Source: an uncultured Bacteroidia bacterium
GTDB taxonomy: Bacteria > Bacteroidota > Bacteroidia > Bacteroidales > UBA932
Direction: 5' to 3'
Length of the DNA: 64,000 nt
NCBI GenBank assembly: GCA_902789435.1
Contig: CADAOA010000001.1
Coordinates: forward strand, 28,050 to 92,049
Shown here: positions 53,903-63,970 of the stretch, piece after piece
Layout: every line of letters starts with the position of its first letter
Numbering within the stretch: the first letter of the stretch is position 1
The notes under the pieces: model-generated
What the model was told of the DNA's origin: nothing
What the model saw: only the letters and a program-made list of their open reading frames with translations
The model's database searches: none
Program-made: the position numbers and the translations under genes

Positions 53903-55026
53903 GAACAATGAACACACATTATATATATAGAATGCAGCGATTCATTCTTGTGGCAGCAATGCTTGTTGCCCTTGTTTCCTGCCAGAGGCGTCCTCTGGAG
54001 TATTTCTACAAGCCGGAGGCCAAGATTATCCTCAAGGTTGACTGGACAGACTTCCCTGAGAAGCCTACCGGAATGACCGTTTTCCTCTTCAAGGACGGCG
54101 AGACTGGACAGGCTTTCTCTACCTCAGAGGTTGACCAGACAGAACTTAACGTTACAGCCGGCCGTTACAAGCTGTTCGTAATGAACCAGTCAATGACAGA
54201 GTTCGGAGGTATTACCTTCAAGGATATGTATTCTTATGAAAATGCAGAGGCGGTCATCTCCAAGGTTGCTTCCAAGTGGTACGCTATTATGAAGGGTGTG
54301 ATAGCATCACAGGAGGGTGACGAACTGCCAGGTGTCGGCTCACAGCCTGAAGACCTGGGTATTGCCATCGCCGAGGAGTTTACCATTTCGGAGGATGAGG
54401 TGAAAGAGTTTAACTACCAGTACGCCAAGTGGCGCAAGGGTAAGGGCAAGCAGGATGGAGACGGCGAGGCTGCAGACGATGCGCCTGTCGACAAGGACGC
54501 TCCTGCACTCAGAACCATTTCCGCAGTTGCACACAACGTGGTTTCAAGACTTCACGTGAAGATTTACTTCCATAACATTCCTACCCTGTATTCAGTAAGA
54601 ACTTCTATGGAAGGTCTGGCTGACTCTTACATGATTACCCAGAAAACCACTTCAAGCCGTACTGTTGCACAGCTTATGGAAAAATGGGACATTCATGTAA
54701 CCAGCGCAGACGGAGTTGACGGTTATGTCGAGACTACAATCCACACCTTCGCCCTTCCTGACGGAGTGACTTCCGTTGCCCAGAGAGATCCTCGGGCCAA
54801 CATATTTACCGTTCAGGCTCTCCACAAAGACCTGAAGACCATCACCGAAGAAGTTTACACCGTGGGTGACAAGTTCAAGATCAGCTTCCCTGGCAAGATC
54901 AGGATGCAGATGGACCTGGAGGTAGGACCTATCAACCTTCCTTACTCTCCTGGTGGAGATGCCGGCGGATTCATTTCCTACGTGGAAGACTGGGACGATG
55001 TAATTGATGTTCCGATTCCTATTTAA
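53899..55026 (+). CDS. DUF5119 fimbrial-operon lipoprotein
   Basis: A 375-residue predicted lipoprotein (C28 in ALVSCQRRPLE). The N-terminal segment IILKVDWTDFPEKPTGMTVFLFKDG is the DUF5119 (PF17145) mark of an Ig-like transthyretin fold. DUF5119 proteins occur in fimbrial operons, paired with DUF3575 and Mfa_like fimbrillins, and are thought to act as base or anchor proteins. It overlaps the upstream gene by an ATGA; ATG at position 12 (MQRFILVAAML) could be the actual start. Confidence 0.8.
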   Translation: MRTMNTHYIYRMQRFILVAAMLVALVSCQRRPLEYFYKPEAKIILKVDWTDFPEKPTGMTVFLFKDGETGQAFSTSEVDQTELNVTAGRYKLFVMNQSMTEFGGITFKDMYSYENAEAVISKVASKWYAIMKGVIASQEGDELPGVGSQPEDLGIAIAEEFTISEDEVKEFNYQYAKWRKGKGKQDGDGEAADDAPVDKDAPALRTISAVAHNVVSRLHVKIYFHNIPTLYSVRTSMEGLADSYMITQKTTSSRTVAQLMEKWDIHVTSADGVDGYVETTIHTFALPDGVTSVAQRDPRANIFTVQALHKDLKTITEEVYTVGDKFKISFPGKIRMQMDLEVGPINLPYSPGGDAGGFISYVEDWDDVIDVPIPI

Positions 55027-55102
55027 TAATAAGAGTTGGAATCGCTAAACAGAAAACAAATAACAATTCATTTTATTATTCACTTTTAAAACAAAATTTT
55101 TC

Positions 55103-56176
55103 ATGAAAAAATTTTTCTTACTGGCTGCAGCAGCTGTAATGGTTTTTGCAAGCTGCTCCAAGAACGACCAGCCTGAGCAGAGAGAGGCAGCTATCGCTTT
55201 CTCTAGCTACACAGGACGTGCTATTTCCAAGGCAGACGATGGTTCTTTCATCGGCAAGGGTACTACCGAGCTGCTTACTGGATCCAAGTTTGCTGTTTGG
55301 GCTTATGCTACAGGCGCAACCGCATTCGACGGAACCAACACTTCCAACGTTTTCATGAACAACGTTGAGGTTACCTATGCAGGTGGCGGTTACAACGACG
55401 AGACCAAGTACACCTACAGCCCACTGAGGTACTGGCCAAACGATGAGGCTAACAACAAGCTCTCATTCTTTGCAGTTTATCCTTACGGAGCTACTGGCCT
55501 TACCGCTCCTGCTAACGGTTGGGGTGCTTACACTTTCACCGCTCAGACTGATCCTGCTGACATGGTTGACTTCCTCTTCTCAGAGGTTGCAAAGGACCAG
55601 ACTTACAGCGCTACCAACAGCGGAAAGAAGGGTGTTGTTAACATGAAGTTCCACCACGCTCTTTCAATGGTTAAGTTCAAGGTTAACACCGACGCTGACT
55701 ATGCAGCTGATGGTACTGTTATCACTCTGAAGAGCATTAAGGTTGCTGCTGTTAACACAGTTGGTACTTTCACTCCTGCAGTTGCTACTCCATTTGGAGC
55801 ATGGTCTGCTCAGGGAACTCCAGCTGAGTTCACTGTATTCAATGGAACTAAGGCTCTGACCACCACCGCAGTTTTCGTTCCTACCGGAACTGAGGCTAAT
55901 GACGCATTCCTGATGGTTCCTCAGACTCTGTCTGACAATGTAAAGGTTACCGTTGTTTACACTGTTAAGACTGGTTCTGACGCTGAGATCGAGAACACTG
56001 CTGAGATCGTTCTCAACACTGCTCTTGACTCTAGCAAGAACCCTATCACTGCTTGGAACATGAACCAGAACACTGTTTACACTTTCACAGTTGGTCTGAA
56101 GCCTATTAAGTTCATTGCTGAGGTTGTTGACTGGGACACTGAGACTGTTTCAGGTATCACTATCCCTGCTGAGTAA
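55103..56176 (+). CDS. fimbrillin family protein (major shaft candidate)
   Basis: A 357-residue predicted lipoprotein (C18, FASC) of the Mfa_like_1/fimbrillin family. It has the paired beta-sandwich layout with VTYAGGGYNDETKYTYSPLRYWPNDEANNKLSFFAVYPYG near 95-130. Codon use differs clearly from the neighbours: GCT, GTT, ACT and AAC/AAG dominate, as in abundant proteins, so this is likely the major shaft subunit. It is close to the next gene's product, and a hairpin lies between the two. Fimbrillins of this type are processed lipoproteins that assemble by donor-strand exchange. Confidence 0.86.
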   Translation: MKKFFLLAAAAVMVFASCSKNDQPEQREAAIAFSSYTGRAISKADDGSFIGKGTTELLTGSKFAVWAYATGATAFDGTNTSNVFMNNVEVTYAGGGYNDETKYTYSPLRYWPNDEANNKLSFFAVYPYGATGLTAPANGWGAYTFTAQTDPADMVDFLFSEVAKDQTYSATNSGKKGVVNMKFHHALSMVKFKVNTDADYAADGTVITLKSIKVAAVNTVGTFTPAVATPFGAWSAQGTPAEFTVFNGTKALTTTAVFVPTGTEANDAFLMVPQTLSDNVKVTVVYTVKTGSDAEIENTAEIVLNTALDSSKNPITAWNMNQNTVYTFTVGLKPIKFIAEVVDWDTETVSGITIPAE

Positions 56177-56198
56177 TCTTTATTACCAGGCAAAATTT

Positions 56199-56230
56199 AA
56201 CCCGGACGGGCCTGACCGCCTTTCCGGGTT
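56199..56230 (+). terminator. intercistronic hairpin after the first fimbrillin gene
   Basis: AACCCGG (56199-56205) and CCGGGTT (56224-56230) pair exactly over 7 bp, with a possible inner GC pairing. No T run follows, so it may be a partial terminator or a 3' mRNA-stability hairpin that raises fimbrillin expression over the genes behind it. Confidence 0.55.
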
Positions 56231-56256
56231 CCAGAAAAATATAAGATTTAAAAGAT

Positions 56257-57327
56257 ATGAGATTAAGAATCAGACAGATGATCAAGCTGATGACAGTAGG
56301 CTTCATGGGCCTGGCTGTTCTTTCCTGCAGCAAGGGGGACAACCAGCCTGAATATCAGAAGCCATTAGGATTCAGCGGGTACACGGCACGTCCTGCCTCA
56401 AAGGCAAACGCTTCCTTTGTACAGGGCACCGAGCTTCCTAGCGGACAGGCTTTCGGCGTGTATGCTTACAACACTGGAACAAATGAAACATTTGATCCGG
56501 AGAGCATCTCTACTTACGGCAAGTTCATGACAGACGTTGCCGTTACTTACAGCGGCGGCGGAGCTTCAAATCCTCAGAAGTATCCTTACTCTCCGATGCG
56601 CTACTGGCCTAACTCCAAAGAGAGCAACCGCCTGGCATTCTTTGCCTATTATCCTCACAACGGAGCAGGACTCACCAAGACCGGTTTTGCAGACTTTACT
56701 GTTACTGTTCAGGACACCCCTGCCAGCCAGGTGGACTTCATGCTGGCTGACGTTGTTGACAACCAGATGTACGGCGCTGCCGGAACTGCCCACACCAGCA
56801 CAGATGTTGTTGACCTGCATTTCTACCACATGCTTACCCAGGTTCGCTTCAAGGGCAAGACCGACGCTCCTTCCGGTGCAACGGTAAAGGTTACAGGCCT
56901 GATCATCGAGGGAGTGTTCAACAAGGGAACTCTTGCTCCTGATGTTGCTGCCGCTTCTTCCACATGGACTGTTGACGAGACATCTACAGCAGATTATGAG
57001 CTCACTCTGAAGGATATCGCTCTTCCAAGCACTACAGTTGACCCTTCTGCTGAGGCTGCAGCTCTTACCGAGGCAAACCAGACACTGCTTCTGATGCCTC
57101 AGACACTTTCTGACGCCGCTGCACTGAGCATTACCTACAGCATTGTCACCACAACTCCTGCCAGGACCATCACCGAGACTGTTTCAGTCCCTCTGAAGTC
57201 CCTTCTGGCAAAGTGGGATAGAAACAACCAGATTGTCTACACTCTGAATATAGGTCTTCACCCAATCGAGATCAGCGCAAGCGCAGAAGACTGGGGCGAG
57301 GATGAATATATAGTTATCGTTGAGTAA
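56257..57327 (+). CDS. fimbrillin family protein, paralogue of the preceding subunit
   Basis: A 356-residue predicted lipoprotein (C24, LSC). It shares strings such as VTYSGGGASNPQKYPYSPMRYWPNSKESNRLAFFAYYP with the upstream fimbrillin and clearly arose by tandem duplication. The codon bias is less extreme. It may be a minor shaft or adaptor subunit of the fimbria. Confidence 0.85.
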   Translation: MRLRIRQMIKLMTVGFMGLAVLSCSKGDNQPEYQKPLGFSGYTARPASKANASFVQGTELPSGQAFGVYAYNTGTNETFDPESISTYGKFMTDVAVTYSGGGASNPQKYPYSPMRYWPNSKESNRLAFFAYYPHNGAGLTKTGFADFTVTVQDTPASQVDFMLADVVDNQMYGAAGTAHTSTDVVDLHFYHMLTQVRFKGKTDAPSGATVKVTGLIIEGVFNKGTLAPDVAAASSTWTVDETSTADYELTLKDIALPSTTVDPSAEAAALTEANQTLLLMPQTLSDAAALSITYSIVTTTPARTITETVSVPLKSLLAKWDRNNQIVYTLNIGLHPIEISASAEDWGEDEYIVIVE

Positions 57328-57339
57328 AAAATTAAGGAT

Positions 57340-58827
57340 ATGCGTATATATAACTTTTTTGCAGTTTTACTTCTGAGCGCAGGTCTGCTGGCTTCCTGTT
57401 CCAAGAGTTCAGGAATTGAAGAGCCTGTTGTTCCTCAGGAGCCTGAAACTCCTACGGCAAAACTTCCGAACATCACCTTCGGCAAGCCGGTAACCAAGGC
57501 TATGCTGAACGATGCAGACCTGAAGGAAATAGGAAGCAAGATCCATGTTTATGACCTTCTGACAGGTTATTCTGGAGTTACTTTCGAAGGCTGGGATCCA
57601 AACACTCCTTATATAGATGAGGAAATCATCTACAACGGAGTAGAGGTTTGGAAGTATTCCTCCAATGGAGTCTATCCTTGGACAGCTACAGGAACTCACA
57701 AGTTCTTCGGTTATCTGACTTTCGACAAGAAGTCTAACCTTACCAATCCTGTAACCCCAACTCTTTCAGGATCAACTATGTCGGTTCCTGCCATTACTTT
57801 CACTCCTGCTAGCACCCAGTTCGACTTCCTGTTCTCAGATGCAGTTGAAAGGAATGCCGCCAACAAGGACTACAGCGTGGTTCCTCTGAACATGAGGCAC
57901 CTGTTCACAGCCCTGAGCGTGGAGGTTGAGAGCAAGACAGACACCAAGGTAAGGCTAAACAGCATAGACTTTGCGGGCCTGAAGAATAAGAACACCGCTT
58001 CCATAGCATTTGCAACTCCTTCTGAGGTTACATACGGAGCTTCTTCAGTTGACGGAAGCTTCTTCCCGACAATGGCATCTTACATTGAGTTGGATGAAGA
58101 CGAGGTTTATGATCCTCTCACCAAGACTGAGGCCCCTTCAGAAAGGACATACTTCTTGCTCTGGCCTCAGACAATAGATGATGTTGCTCCTACAAACCTG
58201 GAGACAGATCCTGCAAGACAGGCTCAGGGATACACACATCTTTCAACAGATTCCCTTATAGTTGTAGACTATGACCTTTATGTGGCTGGCAACTGGGAGC
58301 ATCACGCAACAAGGATGAAACTCCCTAAGATGCCTTGGGAGGCCGGAAAGAAGTATCACTTCACGATCCAGTTCTCAGACAAGCTCATCCAGCTCACCAC
58401 CAAGGTTCTCCCTTGGGACTACAACGAGTATGACGTTGACTACTCTGAAGGAACTGTTGTGGTTCCTACCGGACTGAAGTTCGACGCTTCCACCTGCAGC
58501 GTTTCTGGCAATGTTGCAACAGTGGTTTCCGGTAAGAACCCTGTAGGAACATTCACAATCATGGCTCCTGTAGGCGGAACCTGGATGGTGGGAATGACAG
58601 GCGACACCGAATACTTCTCCATCAGCCCGACTTCCGGCACTATCGACCCTAACGGCGCCGAGTCTGGCAGGGTTTCTATCACCGTTACTCCTAACCTCAG
58701 CCTTGCAAGACCTGCAGACAAGCAGATCAGGCTCAAGTTTACGGTTACAGCAAACGGAAGGGAAATCGATGCACAGAGTGAAATCAACCGTGACGATTGG
58801 ATTATATTACTCCCTAAGAACCAGTAA
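57340..58827 (+). CDS. fimbrillin family protein with BACON-like C-terminus
   Basis: A 495-residue predicted lipoprotein (C20, LASC). Residues 40-370 are fimbrillin-like, with DFLFSDAVER, MRHLFTALSVEVESK and WPQTIDD segments. The last 110 residues (about 385-495) form a BACON-like Ig domain: TFTIMAPVGGTWMVGMTGD, ISPTSGTIDPNGAESGRVSITVTPN and LKFTVTANGREIDAQSE. BACON domains often bind carbohydrate or mucin in Bacteroidetes, so this may be an accessory or adhesive subunit. Confidence 0.8.
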   Translation: MRIYNFFAVLLLSAGLLASCSKSSGIEEPVVPQEPETPTAKLPNITFGKPVTKAMLNDADLKEIGSKIHVYDLLTGYSGVTFEGWDPNTPYIDEEIIYNGVEVWKYSSNGVYPWTATGTHKFFGYLTFDKKSNLTNPVTPTLSGSTMSVPAITFTPASTQFDFLFSDAVERNAANKDYSVVPLNMRHLFTALSVEVESKTDTKVRLNSIDFAGLKNKNTASIAFATPSEVTYGASSVDGSFFPTMASYIELDEDEVYDPLTKTEAPSERTYFLLWPQTIDDVAPTNLETDPARQAQGYTHLSTDSLIVVDYDLYVAGNWEHHATRMKLPKMPWEAGKKYHFTIQFSDKLIQLTTKVLPWDYNEYDVDYSEGTVVVPTGLKFDASTCSVSGNVATVVSGKNPVGTFTIMAPVGGTWMVGMTGDTEYFSISPTSGTIDPNGAESGRVSITVTPNLSLARPADKQIRLKFTVTANGREIDAQSEINRDDWIILLPKNQ

Positions 58828-58830
58828 GAT

Positions 58831-61170
58831 ATGAAAAGATATATACTTCTTTTAGCAATTTCAGTCTTGGCCTTTGCTTCTTGCAGCAAGGAGGAGACAA
58901 CTCCTAAGTTAGAGGAAAGGAGCGGCATCTCCCTAGATGTAGTTTGCTCCACTATGGATCCTGTAACCAAGGCCGGAATATCCGGAGTAAAGCCTGGCGA
59001 AGACGCATACAATGAGAATATCATCAAGACGATAGACTACTACTTCTATCCGGAAGGCGCTACCGACCAGAATGCTGTTCTTGAGGGCAGGGTTTCTCCA
59101 AATGCTCTTAACCAGTACACGGTGAATGTGGCTATAGATGAGGCAATGCTTAACACCACCCTCTTCCCAAGGCCTACCAATACCTGTCAGGTTGCAGTTC
59201 TGGTAAACTATCCTGGCGACCATCCTACAGGCAGCACCAAGATTACAGATCTGGAGTCTCTTTCTCTGACCATCCAGCTTACTGACGGACCTAAGCCAAG
59301 AGGCAAGGACCAGTCCGAGTTTGTGATGTTCGGCGTTCAGCAGGTTACGCTCATAAGCCGCAAGGCCACTCTGGTTGCCAGCGAGATTGTTGACGTTCAC
59401 AGAATTGCCTGCAAGATTACCCTGGACGCTTACATTACTCCTAGCACCATAGCTCCTGTAAAGCTGATTGACGGCGGTGTAGAATACACCCTCAACCAGG
59501 AATGGCAGCCAATGATTGACCAGATGTACATCTATCTGGAAAACGGAGTCAGCAATGCTTTCGTAAGCGGAGACCCTGAGGCAGCCAAGCCTTACAACTA
59601 CTTCAAGTATGACCAGAGGCCTTTCACCGGCGAGATGGCTACTCATCAGATTATCAGAAAAGAATATGGTCCAGATCCGGAAAACCCAGATAATCCTGAT
59701 CTTGTTCTGATAGGCACTACTACCACCACGGAGCAGTTCCACAAGTCTTATCCGTTCTACACTTATCCTCAGACTTGGCCTACAGCCGATCCTAAGGAGC
59801 CGTTCCTCAAACTCGTTCTCCCTTGGACCAGGATTGCAGGTGACGACCACGAGTACAACCCTGACTGGGAAACCAAGCCTCACTCTTGGGGAAGCATCCA
59901 GAAGCAGTTCTACTACAGGATTCTCCTTCCTCACGATGAAACAGGTTTCGTAAGCAACAACTGGTATCACATCAACCTTGACGTGGCCATCCTGGGTAGT
60001 GATATCGATGATGCTTCTGTTGACATTGAAGGCAAATATTGGGTAGTTAATTGGGGCGACGCTACTCCTGTTGAGGCTGATATCAAGGGTTCAAGATACC
60101 TTTCAGTATCCCAACTCAAACACACGATGTACAATGTAACAACTCTTGAGATTCCTTATGTAACCAGCAATAAGTGCTCTATTTCCAACTTGAGCGTAAG
60201 GCAGTACAACTTCGTTTCAGGTACTTATACAAACTATACGTCACAGGCTCAAAGCGGCAACTGGGTTTCTCTGGATGAGAACAATAACATTGTTATCAAC
60301 CATACCCTTAACAATGACATTACAAGCAGCACATTTGATGTAGCTCCTTATGAGTTCACATTCCGCATCAGGCACGAGGATTCTGAAGGCTCAATTTACT
60401 ACAAAGACATTACAGTTCTGCAGTATCCTGCAATGTACATTGAGGAGCATCTGTCCAATGGCTTTGCTTTCGTGAAGGGTACAGGAAACGAAACTGCTTC
60501 AGAAACGATTCAGGATAATAATGCTCAGTTGGCCGCTCAGTACAGAAACATGGGTACCATGGTTCAGCGCTCTACAGTCAACGGTCATGGTAACAACAAC
60601 AACCAGCACCAGTATACAATTCACGTGACAGTGCTTCCGGAAGGTTCCACCAGTTCAATCGGTGACCCGAGGTCTGCTACACCTAGCACCCTGAACAGCG
60701 GAATTACACAACTGGACAACTACAGGCCAACCGCTGACAATACTTCAGATATTATCGCTCCAGTATTCAGAATTGCATCTTCTTACGGAAAGACTGCTCA
60801 GATGACATTTGAAGGCGCTCAAAAGAGATGCGCAGCATATCAGGAGAACGGTTATCCTGCAGGCAGATGGAGACTTCCTACTCAGGCAGAAATTCTGTAC
60901 CTGATGACTCTGTCAAATATGAACAAGATTCCTACTTTGTTCGACCCTGAGCCTGATGCTGGATATTGGTCTGGTGACAAGTGGTTTATGATTAGGAACA
61001 ATTCAGGAAACCTTGAATTCGTAAATGCAAATGGAGCCACACCGAACAATAGGCAGTACACAATCAATGGCTCTAATTATTATGTATGGGCCCGTTGCGT
61101 ATACGACGAGTGGTACTGGGGTTCTGAACAGGTAGAGCCATTGACTACTTGGGGAGGTTACAAAGATTAA
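58831..61170 (+). CDS. large fimbrial-tip-type lipoprotein, FISUMP-like end
   Basis: A 779-residue predicted lipoprotein (C18, FASC). The N-terminal 380 residues look fimbrillin-like with strand-rich repeats, the middle contains SSTFDVAPYEFTFRIRHED, and from about 655 there is a Lcl/FISUMP-like (DUF1566 type) segment: RWRLPTQAEILYLMTLS, YWSGDKWFMI and YYVWARCVYDEWYWG. Domains of this type are found at the tips of other bacterial adhesins. It starts 3 bp after the preceding gene. Probably a minor tip component. Confidence 0.72.
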   Translation: MKRYILLLAISVLAFASCSKEETTPKLEERSGISLDVVCSTMDPVTKAGISGVKPGEDAYNENIIKTIDYYFYPEGATDQNAVLEGRVSPNALNQYTVNVAIDEAMLNTTLFPRPTNTCQVAVLVNYPGDHPTGSTKITDLESLSLTIQLTDGPKPRGKDQSEFVMFGVQQVTLISRKATLVASEIVDVHRIACKITLDAYITPSTIAPVKLIDGGVEYTLNQEWQPMIDQMYIYLENGVSNAFVSGDPEAAKPYNYFKYDQRPFTGEMATHQIIRKEYGPDPENPDNPDLVLIGTTTTTEQFHKSYPFYTYPQTWPTADPKEPFLKLVLPWTRIAGDDHEYNPDWETKPHSWGSIQKQFYYRILLPHDETGFVSNNWYHINLDVAILGSDIDDASVDIEGKYWVVNWGDATPVEADIKGSRYLSVSQLKHTMYNVTTLEIPYVTSNKCSISNLSVRQYNFVSGTYTNYTSQAQSGNWVSLDENNNIVINHTLNNDITSSTFDVAPYEFTFRIRHEDSEGSIYYKDITVLQYPAMYIEEHLSNGFAFVKGTGNETASETIQDNNAQLAAQYRNMGTMVQRSTVNGHGNNNNQHQYTIHVTVLPEGSTSSIGDPRSATPSTLNSGITQLDNYRPTADNTSDIIAPVFRIASSYGKTAQMTFEGAQKRCAAYQENGYPAGRWRLPTQAEILYLMTLSNMNKIPTLFDPEPDAGYWSGDKWFMIRNNSGNLEFVNANGATPNNRQYTINGSNYYVWARCVYDEWYWGSEQVEPLTTWGGYKD

Positions 61171-61182
61171 TTTACTTGGATT

Positions 61183-63936
61183 ATGAAAAAGCTTATATAT
61201 ATATTTCTGATTCTGCTCGGCTTCACATCCTGTATGAAGGAAGACAGGGCAACAATGGAGCCTGATGCAACAGACAAGGTAGACATTATCTTTGGAGTAG
61301 ACCTTCCGGAGACACATACTAAGGTGATGGCTGACGACCCTCAGGTTCAGAATCTGAGAGTGGCAGTATTCGGAGGATCCGGCTTCTTGAAAGAGTATGT
61401 CCAGGCTGATCCTATTGGTTACGCCACCGAGAATACTACCAAGTATAACTATAAGGTCAGGCTGTCGCTGAGCGACAGTTACCTGAAGGTGCATTTCATT
61501 GCCAACGGTCCTGCAACCCTTCCGTTCAAGTATGAGGATGAGGTAATGTCTGTACAGACTGTCTCAGGCAATCAGGATGCTTACTGGCAGAAGATAGAGC
61601 TTCCTAATGGTATTACAGCAAAGAAAGACGAAGACGGAGTATATATCAAGGTAAACGGCGAATATGTGGTTTCAGATGAAACCAAGGCCAAATTCCAGGA
61701 TATTCCTTTGGTTCGTAACTTCGCCAAGATTGTGGTTACTAGTTCTACCTCTGACTTTACTCCAAAATCATATCTTTTGGTTAACAAGCCAACCGCTGGA
61801 AGTATTGCGCCATACAACAAGTTATACAACGCTTTTGTAATGAATTACCAGGATTCAACTATGGCTCAGTTGAAGAACTCCTATCCTGGCAATATTCCTG
61901 CAGCCGTCACTATAGACAAGAGCATTCCTGCAGCAAGTGATTTCCCTTCAAATCCTACACCTGTCTATATGTACGAGAGGCCGATTCCTACAGAGGATGC
62001 TACCTTCTTGATTGTTTATGGTACCTATTCAGACGGCAAGGACTACTATTACAGAATAGAACTCCAGGACGCTAACGGCTATTATGCTATCTACAGGAAC
62101 TGGGTTTATACCATAAATATCAAGGGTATTCTCAGACCAGGTTCTGCTACTCCTACGGATGCCGCCAACTCTTCTGGTTCCGGTGATGTTTCAACAGACC
62201 AGAAGGCTGAGAACCTGACAGACGTATCAGACGGTATAGCACGTATCTTTGTTCAGTATACAGATACTACAATTGTAGGTAATGGAGTAAATGTAACACT
62301 CAAGTATATGTTCTTGCCAGATGCAACCTCAACTGCTTCTGCAAATGGTGAAGTTTCTGATGGTGTTGGAGTAGAGATAGCCAAGCATCAAGTTGGATCA
62401 ACAGGAGCTGTTATTGCCGGTGATATTACCCGTGCTTCTTCAGATGAAAATCATTGGAGAACGCTCTCTTTCACTACTACTAATGCTGGTGAAGTTACAA
62501 AGACTGAGTCTATCAAGATTACGGGCCATTACAAGAACGGCAGTGTTCAGTCTAAACTCTTCAGAATTGTAACTTTCCACCTGATGAGCCTTCAGACTAT
62601 GCAGGTGGTTTGTGATCCTCACGACCTTCTCAAGGGCAAGGGCGAGAAAGTGGATGTCCTTATCAAATTACCTAAGGATCTTCCTCGTTCATTGTTCCCT
62701 CTCCAGCTCAAGATCGAGTCTAGCGAGAACAGCATAACTCCGGACAATGATAATCTTCCTGTTACCCCGGGCAAGTCTATCATAAATGGAACAACTGCCA
62801 CTTATCAGTTCATCAAGACTCTCGATTATGATGATTATCTTGCTCTTCAGGAGGCTTCTACTGATGAGTGGGTAACTGTCACAACTCACTTCAAGACAAC
62901 CAAGGAGTCCAGCGACTGTGATGTATATGTTGCAAACCAGTATTTCAATACTGCTCATGACAACTTCGTTACATACACAATCAAGGACTTCAGCAACCTG
63001 CAGTTTGACAACTACACACAGTCTGCAGCAGATATGCCTGTAGAATTCTCATTCCACATGGATGCTACAGATATCCCTCGGACGGTTACTATTAAACTCA
63101 CAGGTCTCAAGCCTGCCGAAGGCAGTACTCTGGTTAAGGTAGGAACAAACACTTACGAGTACACTACAAGCGGTTCTACTGGAACTGTTGACCTGTTGAC
63201 ATCAACTGATGATGGTTATTACAGAGTAGACATCAGTGCACCTCATTATAATGATGCATATCTGGACAATCTGCTCGAGTATATTAATCCAAGGTTTACT
63301 GGAAGCAGTGCTCAATTTGGTACCGGAAAAGAAGTTCCGTTCTCATTCAGCTTCGTATATGGTGCTGTTGAGCCTGTGACATTCACATTGAGCAACCTTG
63401 AGCCACGTGCAAGTGATATTTCTTCTGGACTGTTTACATCATTGGGCGGTAACAAGTGGTTGTTCACACCAAACAATACAAATCAGGCTCAAACTGTTAC
63501 ATTTGTAACAACAAGCCTTTGGTCTGATGTTGCAGTATCCTATATGGAAGGTGACCATTATGTTGCTGCTGGTTCATTCAACCTTCCTAGAACACTGACT
63601 GTTGCTAGTCAGGCATTAGCTTTTGATTATAGTGATAGTTGGATAGGCGGGTATGGTCCAAACAATAATGGTACAATAACAGTTTATACGACTACTGGAA
63701 CTCCGGTTGCAACCTTCACGGTGAATAATAATAGACGAAATAGTGCTCAGGTTAGCATAGACTTGTCAAAATTTAGCAGCAACGAGAGAGTCTACTTCTC
63801 ATTCACCAGAGGAGGAGTTTGGACGACCACTTATTATACTTCTTCCACTTACACTTTAACTCAGTTGCAGAACGCAACCAACAGTAATTCAGGAAGACTT
63901 AATATCTCTGGTTATACTGAGACCAGACCTTGGTAA
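61183..63936 (+). CDS. large fimbrial-operon lipoprotein (tip adhesin candidate)
   Basis: A 917-residue predicted lipoprotein (C17, TSC), the last gene of the operon. The N-terminal 320 residues resemble the DUF4906-type fimbrial proteins (VRLSLSDSYLKVHFIANGPATLP, RNWVYTINIKGILRPG near 300). Several beta-rich repeats of about 100 residues follow (AADMPVEFSFHMDATDIPRTVTIKLTG, GKEVPFSFSFVYGAVEPVTFTLS). The last 130 codons are AT-rich and Asn-rich, unlike the rest. No enzymatic motif is present. Likely a tip adhesin; the assignment to a named family is tentative. Confidence 0.68.
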   Translation: MKKLIYIFLILLGFTSCMKEDRATMEPDATDKVDIIFGVDLPETHTKVMADDPQVQNLRVAVFGGSGFLKEYVQADPIGYATENTTKYNYKVRLSLSDSYLKVHFIANGPATLPFKYEDEVMSVQTVSGNQDAYWQKIELPNGITAKKDEDGVYIKVNGEYVVSDETKAKFQDIPLVRNFAKIVVTSSTSDFTPKSYLLVNKPTAGSIAPYNKLYNAFVMNYQDSTMAQLKNSYPGNIPAAVTIDKSIPAASDFPSNPTPVYMYERPIPTEDATFLIVYGTYSDGKDYYYRIELQDANGYYAIYRNWVYTINIKGILRPGSATPTDAANSSGSGDVSTDQKAENLTDVSDGIARIFVQYTDTTIVGNGVNVTLKYMFLPDATSTASANGEVSDGVGVEIAKHQVGSTGAVIAGDITRASSDENHWRTLSFTTTNAGEVTKTESIKITGHYKNGSVQSKLFRIVTFHLMSLQTMQVVCDPHDLLKGKGEKVDVLIKLPKDLPRSLFPLQLKIESSENSITPDNDNLPVTPGKSIINGTTATYQFIKTLDYDDYLALQEASTDEWVTVTTHFKTTKESSDCDVYVANQYFNTAHDNFVTYTIKDFSNLQFDNYTQSAADMPVEFSFHMDATDIPRTVTIKLTGLKPAEGSTLVKVGTNTYEYTTSGSTGTVDLLTSTDDGYYRVDISAPHYNDAYLDNLLEYINPRFTGSSAQFGTGKEVPFSFSFVYGAVEPVTFTLSNLEPRASDISSGLFTSLGGNKWLFTPNNTNQAQTVTFVTTSLWSDVAVSYMEGDHYVAAGSFNLPRTLTVASQALAFDYSDSWIGGYGPNNNGTITVYTTTGTPVATFTVNNNRRNSAQVSIDLSKFSSNERVYFSFTRGGVWTTTYYTSSTYTLTQLQNATNSNSGRLNISGYTETRPW

Positions 63937-63970
63937 TCGCTGAGAAGAGATTAAGACTAGCAATACTTGA

